A program made the position numbers and the translations under genes. The notes beneath the pieces were generated by a model. It searched no databases. It saw only the letters and a list, made by a program, of their open reading frames with translations, and had not been told where the DNA came from. Shown here piece after piece: positions 43,971 through 52,121 of a DNA stretch of 64,000 nt (its first letter is position 1; every line of letters begins with the position of its first letter). Origin of the DNA: Desulfovibrio sp. JY (GTDB lineage Bacteria > Desulfobacterota > Desulfovibrionia > Desulfovibrionales > Desulfovibrionaceae); the NCBI GenBank assembly GCA_021730285.1, contig CP082962.1, positions 4,287,501 through 4,351,500 of the forward strand, in the 5' to 3' direction.

Positions 43971-44939
43971 ATGACCTTGCGCAAGAAATTTCAGCTTTTC
44001 TCCCCTCGGGGCGTCGACGCCGACGACACGACCGGCGTGGTCAGCGACTTCCAGCGTTTTTCCATCCACGACGGCCCCGGCATCCGGACCATCGTCTTTC
44101 TCAAGGGCTGCCCGCTCCATTGCCTGTGGTGCCAGAACCCGGAAAACATCCGGCCCGCCCCCCAGCTCATGTACATCGCCGCCAACTGCATCCGCTGCGG
44201 CAAGTGCGTGGAGGCCTGTCCCAATCACTGCCTCACGGCCACGCCGGAGGAAGGCATCGTCCTTGACCGGGAGCGCTGCGCCCTGCCCCAGTGCGGGCAA
44301 TGCCAGCGCGTGTGCTACGCCAACGCCCTCACGGTCTGCGGCCGCTACCTGAGCGTGTCCGAGGTCATGGAGGAAGTGGAGCTCGACCGGGAATTCTACG
44401 ACCGTTCCGGCGGCGGCGTGACCTTTTCGGGCGGCGAACCCTTCGCCCAGCCCCGCTTTCTGGAGGCGTTGGCCGAGGAGGCGAAAAATCGGGGCCTGCA
44501 CACGGCCGTCGAAACCTGCGGTCAGGCCGACTGGCAGGTCATGAGGCCGGCCCTGCGCCACATGGACCTGGTTCTTTTCGACATCAAGCACATGGACGCG
44601 GCGGTCCACAAGGAACTTACGGGATCGACCAACACGCGCATCCTGGCCAATCTTCGCGCCATCGACGACATGGGCATCCCGACGCGCCTGCGCCTGCCGC
44701 TGATACCGGGACGCAACGACTCGCCGGAAAACCTGCGCCGGACAGTCGCCCTGGCCGCCGAACTCAAGCATCTGATCGCCCTGGACATCCTGCCCTACCA
44801 CCGTATGGGCGAACCGAAATGGCAACAATTGGGCCAGGACTACGCCCTGCACGGCCTCGTTCCCCACGGCCGGGACGAGGTCGAGCGGCTCACGGCGTCG
44901 CTGCAGCCGTTTCCCATCGCGGTCACCATCGGCGGTTGA
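43971..44939 (+). CDS. glycyl radical enzyme activase (radical SAM)
   Basis: A 322-residue activating enzyme with the radical SAM cluster CPLHCLWC (CxxxCxxC), two further ferredoxin-type cysteine clusters (CIRCGKCVEACP and CALPQCGQCQRVC) and TFSGGEPFAQP, the GGEP motif for SAM. It makes the glycyl radical on the dehydratase encoded 128 bases upstream. GGAGCCACC lies ahead of the ATG; longer starts would lack a site. Confidence 0.92.
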   Translation: MTLRKKFQLFSPRGVDADDTTGVVSDFQRFSIHDGPGIRTIVFLKGCPLHCLWCQNPENIRPAPQLMYIAANCIRCGKCVEACPNHCLTATPEEGIVLDRERCALPQCGQCQRVCYANALTVCGRYLSVSEVMEEVELDREFYDRSGGGVTFSGGEPFAQPRFLEALAEEAKNRGLHTAVETCGQADWQVMRPALRHMDLVLFDIKHMDAAVHKELTGSTNTRILANLRAIDDMGIPTRLRLPLIPGRNDSPENLRRTVALAAELKHLIALDILPYHRMGEPKWQQLGQDYALHGLVPHGRDEVERLTASLQPFPIAVTIGG

Positions 44940-45115
44940 CCGCGAAAGCCCTCCGCGCTGAGCGCCGGGGGAGACGATGCGTCTTGTCGCCGTGTCGCCG
45001 CCACGGCCGTCTCTTGGCCTCGAAGGCCTGCGTCATGCCATGGGAGTTGCCCCGGTCGTGAGGGCAGGCTGGGGGGAGCGCGGCGGCAAGGGGACCGTCG
45101 CGCAAATGAGGAGCA

Positions 45116-45182
45116 GTGTGCCAACCGCCGCCTCCTGCCCGCATTTCCGGGCAGGAGGGCCGAAAGTCCGGTTGGCGAACAC
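45116..45182 (+). promoter_or_regulatory. structured leader ahead of the glycerol facilitator gene
   Basis: Nested stems: GTGT-GCCAACCG (45116-45127) pairs with CGGTTGGC-(gaa bulge side)-ACAC (45169-45182), and inside it CCTCCTGCCCG (45131-45141) pairs with CGGGCAGGAGG (45148-45158). No T-run follows. It lies in a 328-base gap with no gene and could be a cis-acting RNA or a processing hairpin between the activase and facilitator genes. Confidence 0.45.
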
Positions 45183-45267
45183 CGTGTCGAAGGAATGCCT
45201 GGGCAAACAGCCCATTCCCTCCCGGAGGGGAAGGGATAACGGTCGAAACGCCGCAAGGGAGGGAACC

Positions 45268-46059
45268 ATGAGCGCGCCGTCATTGAGCAAAGAGATGTTC
45301 TCCGAATTCCTGGGAACCATGATCCTCATCATCTTCGGAGCCGGAAGCGTGGCCATGAAGGTCTTTTTTGGCGATGCACTCAACATCTCCTGGGATACGA
45401 TCACCTTCGGCTGGGGCCTGGGCGTATTTTTCGGGGTGCTCGCCAGCCTGCGTTCCGGCGCGCACATCAATCCGGCCGTGACCCTGGGGCTCGCCGTCAC
45501 GGGTCGCTTCCCCTGGAGCAAGGTGCTCCCCTACGCCCTGGCCCAGACTGCCGGCGGGTTTCTGGGCGCGGCCATCGTATTCCTCGATTTCAAGGCCAAA
45601 TGGCTCATGGCCGACCCCGCGCTGGTCAAAACGGCCGGCATCTTCTGCACCTTCCCGGCCGTGCCCGGCTTCTGGCCCGGTTTCATCGACCAGGTCATCG
45701 GCACCGCCGTGCTGCTCTTCGGCATCCTTTCCATCGGCGACTTCGGGGCCAAGAACAAAGTGCCCTGGATCGGGCCCGTGGCCGTGGCCATGCTGGTCAT
45801 GGCCATCGGCATGAGCCTTGGCGCCATGAACGGCTACGCCATCAATCCGGCCCGCGACTTCGGTCCCCGGTTCTTCGCCCTGGTGGCCGGCTTCACCCAG
45901 CCCAACCTGATGGACGCCAGCATCGTGCTCGTGCCCATCCTTGGTCCCCTGGTCGGTGGCGCGCTTGGCGCGTTCGTGTACGACATGACCACGGGCGCCT
46001 TGAACAAAGACCCCGATGCCGAGTTTTGCGAAGACGGCGCGCAGGCGTGCGAGTCATGA
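45268..46059 (+). CDS. glpF: glycerol uptake facilitator (MIP family)
   Basis: A 263-residue channel with six membrane helices and the two NPA boxes, HINPAV and YAINPARDFGPR. The Asp after the second box (NPARD) is the feature of glycerol facilitators as opposed to water-only aquaporins. It should admit glycerol or small diols, the substrates of the neighbouring dehydratase. GGGAGGGAACC lies before the ATG. Confidence 0.88.
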   Translation: MSAPSLSKEMFSEFLGTMILIIFGAGSVAMKVFFGDALNISWDTITFGWGLGVFFGVLASLRSGAHINPAVTLGLAVTGRFPWSKVLPYALAQTAGGFLGAAIVFLDFKAKWLMADPALVKTAGIFCTFPAVPGFWPGFIDQVIGTAVLLFGILSIGDFGAKNKVPWIGPVAVAMLVMAIGMSLGAMNGYAINPARDFGPRFFALVAGFTQPNLMDASIVLVPILGPLVGGALGAFVYDMTTGALNKDPDAEFCEDGAQACES

Positions 46060-46164
46060 CCACGCGCCGTGCGCCCACGGGGACACGACACAGCATACAT
46101 TGCGTTGTTTCCTGACATACTGGCGTACTTTGGATGGACGCAACGCGAACCCGCAACCGCACCC

Positions 46165-46200
46165 CCGGGCCGTCGTTTCGCTTTCGAGGCGACGGCCCGG
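46165..46200 (+). terminator. inverted repeat after the facilitator gene
   Basis: CCGGGCCGTCG (46165-46175) pairs with CGACGGCCCGG (46190-46200), a perfect 11-base stem with a 14-base loop. No T-run. A CACGA direct repeat (about 46229-46245) follows. The 276-base gap otherwise holds nothing recognised. Confidence 0.45.
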
Positions 46201-46335
46201 CCGGCGGGCGTCTGGCCAGCAGCGTGGCCCGGCACGACACGACACGACAAAGGGGACATACCCTTGCCAGCAAGCCCAGGATATCGCATGCTTTAAACGC
46301 CGCCCCGGCAAGACGCACTGGCAGGGAGGAAGCTC

Positions 46336-46995
46336 ATGGGACCGACGGCAGCCAAGCCTCCGATCACGCTTTTTATCGCCGATGACCACCCCTTGCTGCG
46401 CATCGGCCTGCGCTTGGCCTTCGACAGCATAGACACCATCACGATCGTCGGCGAATCGGACAACGGCTTCGACACCATCGAAAAGATCCAAAAGACCGTT
46501 CCCGATGTTGCCCTCATCGACATCGACATGCCAGGCCTCTCGGGTATCCCGGCCATCCGCGTCTTGCGCAAGGTCTTGCCGGCCATGAAGATCCTGGCCC
46601 TCTCCACCTACAACGACACCAATTACATCAAAAACGCCATGCAGGCCGGGGCCGACGGCTACGTGCTCAAGACCATCGGCATCGACAACCTGGCGCGCCT
46701 CATCGAGGCCTTCCATGCCGGCGAGCCCATCGTTTCCCCCTATCTGGTCAATCTCTCCATCGACCTGGCCCCCGAGGATGCCCAACCGGACCTCCCCATC
46801 GAAGCGCTCACCCATCGCGAGATGCAGATTCTGCGATCCATCGCGGCGGGAAAAAACAACAAGGATATCTCGGCGCTGCTTTTCCTGAGCATCGAGACGG
46901 TCAAGTCGCACATCAAGCATATTTTCAGGAAACTCCACGTCAACAACCGGTTCGAAGCCGTGATCGCGGCCCGGGAAGCCAAGCTGATCGATTGA
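46336..46995 (+). CDS. NarL/LuxR-type response regulator of the diol module
   Basis: A 219-residue regulator: receiver with acidic pair in FIADDHPL, phospho-acceptor Asp62 in ALIDIDMPG, and a C-terminal LuxR HTH (LTHREMQILRSIAAGKNNK, then LFLSIETVKSHIKHIFRKL). The site GGGAGGAAG precedes the ATG. The PocR-domain kinase follows 95 bases on, forming a two-component pair that probably controls the dehydratase-activase-facilitator genes. Confidence 0.9.
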   Translation: MGPTAAKPPITLFIADDHPLLRIGLRLAFDSIDTITIVGESDNGFDTIEKIQKTVPDVALIDIDMPGLSGIPAIRVLRKVLPAMKILALSTYNDTNYIKNAMQAGADGYVLKTIGIDNLARLIEAFHAGEPIVSPYLVNLSIDLAPEDAQPDLPIEALTHREMQILRSIAAGKNNKDISALLFLSIETVKSHIKHIFRKLHVNNRFEAVIAAREAKLID

Positions 46996-47090
46996 CGGCC
47001 CCGCATGGCCCTTGGCCACGAATCGATCCGTCCTCTCAATCCCCGGTCCCCACTGGCGCAAAACGTGTCAGGCCCAGGAGTCACGCCGTC

Positions 47091-48761
47091 ATGAAGCAGT
47101 CCATCAAGCTTCTGGATCTGATATCCAAAGAAAAACTCGATGAGATTTTGCAAGCCGTCAACGAAGCCTGCGGCATCGGATCGGTCATCGCCGATACCGA
47201 GGGCCGGCCTATTTCCAGCGAATCCAATTTCTGCACCTTTTGCAAGGACTACTGCCGGGCGACCACGGAAGGACGGCTGAAGTGCTATGCCAGCGACGCC
47301 TATGGCGGCAAGATGTCGCTCAACGACAAGGAACCCTACGTCTACGATTGCCTCAATGCGGGCTTGGTCGACTGTGCGACTCCGATCATCGTGGCCGGGC
47401 AACACATCGGGAACCTCAACGGCGGTCAGGTCTTGGAGGAAGCCATCCCCATGGAGGAAGCCGTCCTGCGCGCCAAAAGCATCGGCGTCACGGATCTGGA
47501 CGGCTACCTGCTGGCGCTCAAAAAAATTCCCCGGGTGAAACGCTCGCGGCTTCGCAAGATCGTCAACCTCATGTCGGTCATCACGCAGACCATCAGCGAC
47601 ATGGCCTTGCAGCAGATCCTGTTGACCCTGCAATCCAAGGAATATTTGAACAAACTCATCAACAGCGTTTCGGACTGCATCATCTCCGTGGACACGGATT
47701 TCTCCATCGCCGTCAACAACGACCGCTGCGCGGACGTGTTCGGCTGCCCGCCGAGCTCCTTCACGGGGCAGTCCCTGCTCAATTTCATCCAGGATGAGAA
47801 GATCCTCAACGCCTACAAGCAGAACCTCGACCAGGGCGCTCAGGACAACTTCCGCTTTGAATTGACGGCCCTGACGCAGCAAAAAAGACCTTTTCCCGCC
47901 CAGATATCCCTCTCGCGCGTCAACGACGAGTCAGGCAAGGCCGTCAGTTACGTCGCCATCCTGCGCGATATCACCGAGGAAAGACGCATCGCCAAGATGA
48001 AGGAAGACCTCGTCGGCATGCTCACCCACGACATGCGCAATCCCATCCTGGCCATCGACCGGGCCCTGGAACTGCTGTGCAACGGCCGCCTTGGGCCGGT
48101 CAGCAGCAATCAGGAGAAAATCCTCAAGCTGGCCATCAATACCAACGATCAGTTGAGCAGCATGGTCAACGCCTTCCTCGACATTTTTCGCGACGAAAGC
48201 GGCCGGTTCGAACTCCATGCGAATTACTACGATATCCACAAGATCATAAACCAATGCATAGAAGAATATTCCCTTCTGGCCGAAGAGAAGGAATTGACCA
48301 TTTCCTTCCCACAACAAGGACATTTCCTTAAATTATATTGTGATTTATTCCGAATAAAAAGAACTATCAGCAACATCCTTGCCAACGCCATCAACTACAA
48401 CGTGATAGGCGGCAGAATCGATATCTCCACCACGGTCATCAATGGCAGCACCCTCGGGCTCAGCCCCTGCCTGCCCGGATCGTACCGCCAGAAGGTCGTG
48501 CCAGCCCGAAGTTATCTCTGGATCATCATTTCTGATACCGGATTTGGCGTCCCCGAGGCTTACCAAGAGACCATTTTCGAAAAATTCTTCACGATCCAAA
48601 CCGAGGAAGGCCTGGGCCGGCGGGGGATCGGACTTGGCCTCGCCTTCAGCAAGCTCGTCGTGGAAGCGCACCAGGGCTTCATCTTCTGCCGCACGCCGTC
48701 TCGTTCGGACAGCAAGTCCCGTTCTCCCGGCGTGGAATTCCATCTGATCCTTCCCCATTAG
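47091..48761 (+). CDS. PocR-domain/PAS histidine kinase
   Basis: A 556-residue soluble sensor kinase. Residues 1-170 form a PocR sensory domain (LLDLISKEKLDEILQAVNEA, NFCTFCKDYCRATTEG, CLNAGLVDCATPIIVAGQHI), which in known proteins is linked to propanediol or similar small molecules. Then a PAS domain (about 185-300), HisKA with His313 in MLTHDMRNPIL and a HATPase domain (SNILANAINYN, DTGFGVPEAY, GIGLGLAFSK). It pairs with the preceding NarL regulator and with the diol dehydratase module, which gives a coherent sensing-and-use unit. Confidence 0.9.
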   Translation: MKQSIKLLDLISKEKLDEILQAVNEACGIGSVIADTEGRPISSESNFCTFCKDYCRATTEGRLKCYASDAYGGKMSLNDKEPYVYDCLNAGLVDCATPIIVAGQHIGNLNGGQVLEEAIPMEEAVLRAKSIGVTDLDGYLLALKKIPRVKRSRLRKIVNLMSVITQTISDMALQQILLTLQSKEYLNKLINSVSDCIISVDTDFSIAVNNDRCADVFGCPPSSFTGQSLLNFIQDEKILNAYKQNLDQGAQDNFRFELTALTQQKRPFPAQISLSRVNDESGKAVSYVAILRDITEERRIAKMKEDLVGMLTHDMRNPILAIDRALELLCNGRLGPVSSNQEKILKLAINTNDQLSSMVNAFLDIFRDESGRFELHANYYDIHKIINQCIEEYSLLAEEKELTISFPQQGHFLKLYCDLFRIKRTISNILANAINYNVIGGRIDISTTVINGSTLGLSPCLPGSYRQKVVPARSYLWIIISDTGFGVPEAYQETIFEKFFTIQTEEGLGRRGIGLGLAFSKLVVEAHQGFIFCRTPSRSDSKSRSPGVEFHLILPH

Positions 48762-48803
48762 CGACCGCCGTACGGGTATCCAGCCAGGTTATCCGCATGA
48801 GAA

Positions 48804-48845
48804 AAGGGGTCAGGCATACATTCCCTGACCCCTTCTTTTTCTTTT
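48804..48845 (+). terminator. Rho-independent terminator of the kinase operon
   Basis: AAGGGGTCAGG pairs with CCTGACCCCTT around an eight-base loop, followed by CTTTTTCTTTT. A clean intrinsic terminator after the PocR kinase gene. Confidence 0.88.
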
Positions 48846-48904
48846 CGTGCGCTCGGAAGGATTCGGACCTACGGCCGTCTCCAGGAAGCACCCCGGAAGG
48901 CTCC

Positions 48905-49546
48905 CTACTTGTCGCCTCTCATTTTCGTCCGCGCATCGGCGACAACCTGCTTGAAATCGTCATAGCCAAGAGCGGAAGGAACAATGTAGGGGCCGACGAG
49001 AAATGCCGGCGTCCCTTGCAGGCCCAACGTTTCGGCCTGTTCGGAATTGCGTTCCAGCAAGGCGTCGATCTCCTTGGCATGCGCTTTGAGATCGCTTTCC
49101 AGACGCTTCATATCCACGCCCGAGGCCTTGACGGCTTCCAGCATCCGGTCCTTTGGAATCCGCATGCCCGGGATTTGCATGAGCGCCGCATGGACCGCGG
49201 CGTATTTCCCCTGATAGCCGGCGGCCAGGGCCAAGCGCGCCCCATAGGCCGAGGCATCCGTCAGCACGGGCCAATCCTTGTGAACGACACGGATTTTGCC
49301 GTCCGACTTGACCAACTTGTCGAGGGCCGCGGCGGATCGCTTGCAAAAGGGGCAATTGTAATCGGAAAACTCGACGATGGTGACATCCCCTTTCGGATTG
49401 CCGGTGACCGGAGCGGCGGGATCGTTAAATACCGCGGCGGAATCCACGGACACGGGTTGCTCGGTCGCGACGGCGCGCCGCAACGGCGCGATGGCGGCCA
49501 CCAGGGCCAGACAGACGACAAGCGCAAACAACACCTTCGATTTCAT
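48905..49546 (-). CDS. DsbA/ScsC-like periplasmic thiol-disulfide protein
   Basis: A 213-residue secreted protein with a signal peptide (residues 1-27) and a DsbA-like thioredoxin domain with active site C65-P-F-C68 and cis-Pro region LQGTPAFLVG. It starts 38 bases after dsbD on the same strand, so DsbD most likely keeps it reduced, as in ScsB/ScsC pairs linked to copper or redox stress. Confidence 0.9.
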   Translation of the reverse strand: MKSKVLFALVVCLALVAAIAPLRRAVATEQPVSVDSAAVFNDPAAPVTGNPKGDVTIVEFSDYNCPFCKRSAAALDKLVKSDGKIRVVHKDWPVLTDASAYGARLALAAGYQGKYAAVHAALMQIPGMRIPKDRMLEAVKASGVDMKRLESDLKAHAKEIDALLERNSEQAETLGLQGTPAFLVGPYIVPSALGYDDFKQVVADARTKMRGDK

Positions 49547-49584
49547 GCATGCATCCTTTCTTTTGCGGTTGGAAGGGGGATCGC

Positions 49585-51360
49585 TCAGGCGCCGACCTTC
49601 CCCAGGGTCCGGAGAAACTGCGCGACCGAAACCGCGCCGACAGAGCGGCTGTTGTCGATTTCCCGGCCGGTATGGGCATCGACGAACAGCAGGGTGGGCG
49701 GTCCCACGACGTCGAAGCGGCGCATGAGCGCGCGGCTTTGGGGAGTGTCCGCCGTTACGTCCACGCGCAGGATGGAAACGTTGCGCAGGCGCGGGGCAAC
49801 GGCCGCATCGGCCATGACCTCGCGGTCGATCTCCCGGCAGACCACACACCAGTCGGCAGAGAAATCGACCAGGATAGGCTGCCCCTTGGAACGGGCCTCG
49901 GCCATGGCCGCGTCAAACCCGTCCATGGTGCGCACCTTGCGAGAAAAAACACTCGCCGTATCCATGGATGCCGTCGGCGCATCGGCGCAGGCTGCCAGGG
50001 GACAGGAAAAGGGGAAAACGCCCAAGCTGACCGTCAACAGGAGCACTCCGCCAAGAGCGATCCCGCCGCCAGCCAGACGCATCCCGTATCCGTGGCTTCG
50101 CAGCAGGCCGAACCACACTCCGGCCGCGATCGCCAACAGGCCCCACAACCCACGGATCACCTGCCCGGGCAACACCCGCCCCAGGATCCAGATGGCAAGC
50201 CCCAGGAAGAGGAAGCCGAACACCTGTTTGACCGTGACGAGCCAGGGGCCGGATTTCGGCAGCAACCTGCCGCCGAATGCGCCAAAAGCAAGAAGTGGCA
50301 GCCCCATGCCAAGCCCCAGCGCGAACAAGGCGGCCGCCCCCCGGGCGATGTCACCCGTTTGCGCCACGTACAAAAGCGCCGCGGCCAAGGGCGGCGTCAC
50401 GCACGGGCCGACAATGAGCGCCGATCCGAAGCCGAGCAGCGCCGCGCCGCCGACCGAGCCCCCGGTCCGCCCCGTGGCCCGGGACAGGCGCACGGTGAGC
50501 GATGCCGGCAGCGCCAGATCGTAGAGCCCGAACATGGAGAGCGAGAGGACCACGAAGACAAGGCCCATCAGGACGATCGCCACCGGCCGTTGCAGCAGAA
50601 TCTGGAGGTTTTGCCCCGACCAGGCGGCAACGACGCCAAGGGCCGCATAGGCAAGGGCCATGGCCAGCACGTAGGCGCCGGAAAGGACAAGTCCCTTGCG
50701 CGCCGAAAATTCCCGGCCGGAGCGCGCCAGCATGCCGGAAAGGATCGGCACCATGGGGAAGACACAGGGGGTGAAGGCCAAAAGCAGGCCGAACCCCAGG
50801 AAACTGAACACCATCGCCGGCAAGCCGCCGGAAAGCGCGGACGCCAACGCGCCGTCCGTCTTGCCGTGGGCGGTTTGCGCCGTTTCGGCTGGCAGCGCGA
50901 CGTCCGGCTCAAGGCTCTTTTTTCCCGGCGACAACGCGAGCGTGGCCAGATCGATGTTCTTGCGCACGGGTGGATAGCACACGCCATGCTCGGCGCAGCC
51001 CTGGTAGGTCACCTGGACCGCGCCCGAGGAAGGCAGGGCCGACCTGGCGAGGGACGCCGCCACGTGGTCGTGGTAGACCTGCGTGCTGCCGAAGGTCGGA
51101 TCGTCCTTTTCCTGCCCGGGGGGCAGGGCAAGGGGCACGGCCTTGCCGTCGTTCGTCGTGACTTCGATCCGGTCCTTATAAAGGTAATGCCCCGGGGCGA
51201 TATCCCAGGTGCAAACGAGGTTCCCGTCGCCGCCCCTGGCGACGCCCAACCGGAATGCCGCATCGGCCGGAAGTGGCGTCCTGGCCGGTGCCGCGGCGGG
51301 AAGCAGGATCAGCGCGACAACAAAGGCCAGGCTGTACGTCCATGGAAATGCTCTTGACAT
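49585..51360 (-). CDS. dsbD: thiol:disulfide interchange protein DsbD
   Basis: A 591-residue protein with all three DsbD parts: signal peptide and N-terminal domain with Cys122 and Cys128 (GCAEHGVCYPP), eight-helix membrane domain with FTPCVFPMVPIL and GPCVTPPL, and C-terminal thioredoxin domain with ADWCVVCREID. It carries electrons from cytoplasmic thioredoxin to the periplasm. AAGGAGCGG precedes the ATG. It is divergent from an OmpR/kinase pair with a regulatory box between. Confidence 0.95.
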   Translation of the reverse strand: MSRAFPWTYSLAFVVALILLPAAAPARTPLPADAAFRLGVARGGDGNLVCTWDIAPGHYLYKDRIEVTTNDGKAVPLALPPGQEKDDPTFGSTQVYHDHVAASLARSALPSSGAVQVTYQGCAEHGVCYPPVRKNIDLATLALSPGKKSLEPDVALPAETAQTAHGKTDGALASALSGGLPAMVFSFLGFGLLLAFTPCVFPMVPILSGMLARSGREFSARKGLVLSGAYVLAMALAYAALGVVAAWSGQNLQILLQRPVAIVLMGLVFVVLSLSMFGLYDLALPASLTVRLSRATGRTGGSVGGAALLGFGSALIVGPCVTPPLAAALLYVAQTGDIARGAAALFALGLGMGLPLLAFGAFGGRLLPKSGPWLVTVKQVFGFLFLGLAIWILGRVLPGQVIRGLWGLLAIAAGVWFGLLRSHGYGMRLAGGGIALGGVLLLTVSLGVFPFSCPLAACADAPTASMDTASVFSRKVRTMDGFDAAMAEARSKGQPILVDFSADWCVVCREIDREVMADAAVAPRLRNVSILRVDVTADTPQSRALMRRFDVVGPPTLLFVDAHTGREIDNSRSVGAVSVAQFLRTLGKVGA

Positions 51361-51405
51361 GCCGCTCCTTCCTTGAATGAAGTTTCCCCCAGTTTCGCCG
51401 TCCAC

Positions 51406-51422
51406 CTTAAGCCAGCCTTAAG
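51406..51422. promoter_or_regulatory. PmrA-type direct repeat in the divergent promoter
   Basis: CTTAAG-CCAGC-CTTAAG: two hexamers with a 5-base spacer, the form of the binding site of PmrA/QseB-type OmpR regulators. It lies in the 98-base gap between dsbD and the OmpR-type regulator gene, which encodes a protein of that class. Confidence 0.6.
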
Positions 51423-51458
51423 GCGCGGGAAGAAAACCGGGGGCGGAGGAAGCCGGAC

Positions 51459-52121
51459 ATGCGGATTCTTATTATCGAAGACGACCAGATCCTTGCCGAC
51501 GGGCTCAAGGTGGGGCTTGGCCTGGCCGGCATGACCGTGGATCTGGTCGGCTCCTGCGCGCAGGCAGGCGAGGCGCTTGCCACGACAACCTTCGACGCCG
51601 TGGTGCTCGACCTGATGTTGCCGGACGGTTCCGGGCTTGATGTGCTGCGGGGCATGCGCCAGCGGGGAGACCGCACCCCGGTCCTGCTGCTCACCGCCCT
51701 TGACGAGATCGCGGACAGGGTCAAGGGACTCGACCTCGGCGCGGACGACTACTGCGGCAAGCCTTTTGATCTGGAGGAACTGGCCGCACGCATCCGGGCC
51801 ATAGGACGGCGTGGAGCCGGGCGCGCCTCCCCTTGCCTGACGGCCGCCGGCATTGCCCTTGAGCCGTCAACCCTGTCGGTCACCTTAAACGGGCAGCCTC
51901 TCACGCTGTCCAGGCGGGAGTTCGCGGTCCTGGCGCTCTTGATGGAGCATCCCGGCGCGATCCGCTCCAAGGGTGAAATCGAGGATCGCCTCTACGGCTG
52001 GGGCGAGGAAGTGGAAAGCAATGCGGTGGAGGTGCACGTGCATCATTTACGGGCCAAGGTCGGCCGTGAAAAAATAGAAACCGTACGGGGTATTGGCTAC
52101 CGTATGCGGGTCTCGCCATGA
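51459..52121 (+). CDS. OmpR/PmrA-type response regulator
   Basis: A 220-residue regulator: receiver with IIEDDQIL, phospho-acceptor Asp51 in VVLDLMLPDG, Thr in LLLTALDE and Lys in CGKPFDL, then a winged-helix DNA-binding domain (LTLSRREFAVLALLMEHPG, ESNAVEVHVHHLRAKVG, ETVRGIGYRM). The stop overlaps the kinase start (ATGA). It probably binds the CTTAAG repeat upstream and controls itself and dsbD. Confidence 0.93.
   Translation: MRILIIEDDQILADGLKVGLGLAGMTVDLVGSCAQAGEALATTTFDAVVLDLMLPDGSGLDVLRGMRQRGDRTPVLLLTALDEIADRVKGLDLGADDYCGKPFDLEELAARIRAIGRRGAGRASPCLTAAGIALEPSTLSVTLNGQPLTLSRREFAVLALLMEHPGAIRSKGEIEDRLYGWGEEVESNAVEVHVHHLRAKVGREKIETVRGIGYRMRVSP

Noticed and set aside
45061-45267. Cobalamin riboswitch ahead of the facilitator
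   Set aside because: The B12-box and other conserved riboswitch segments are not visible; only simple nested stems are.
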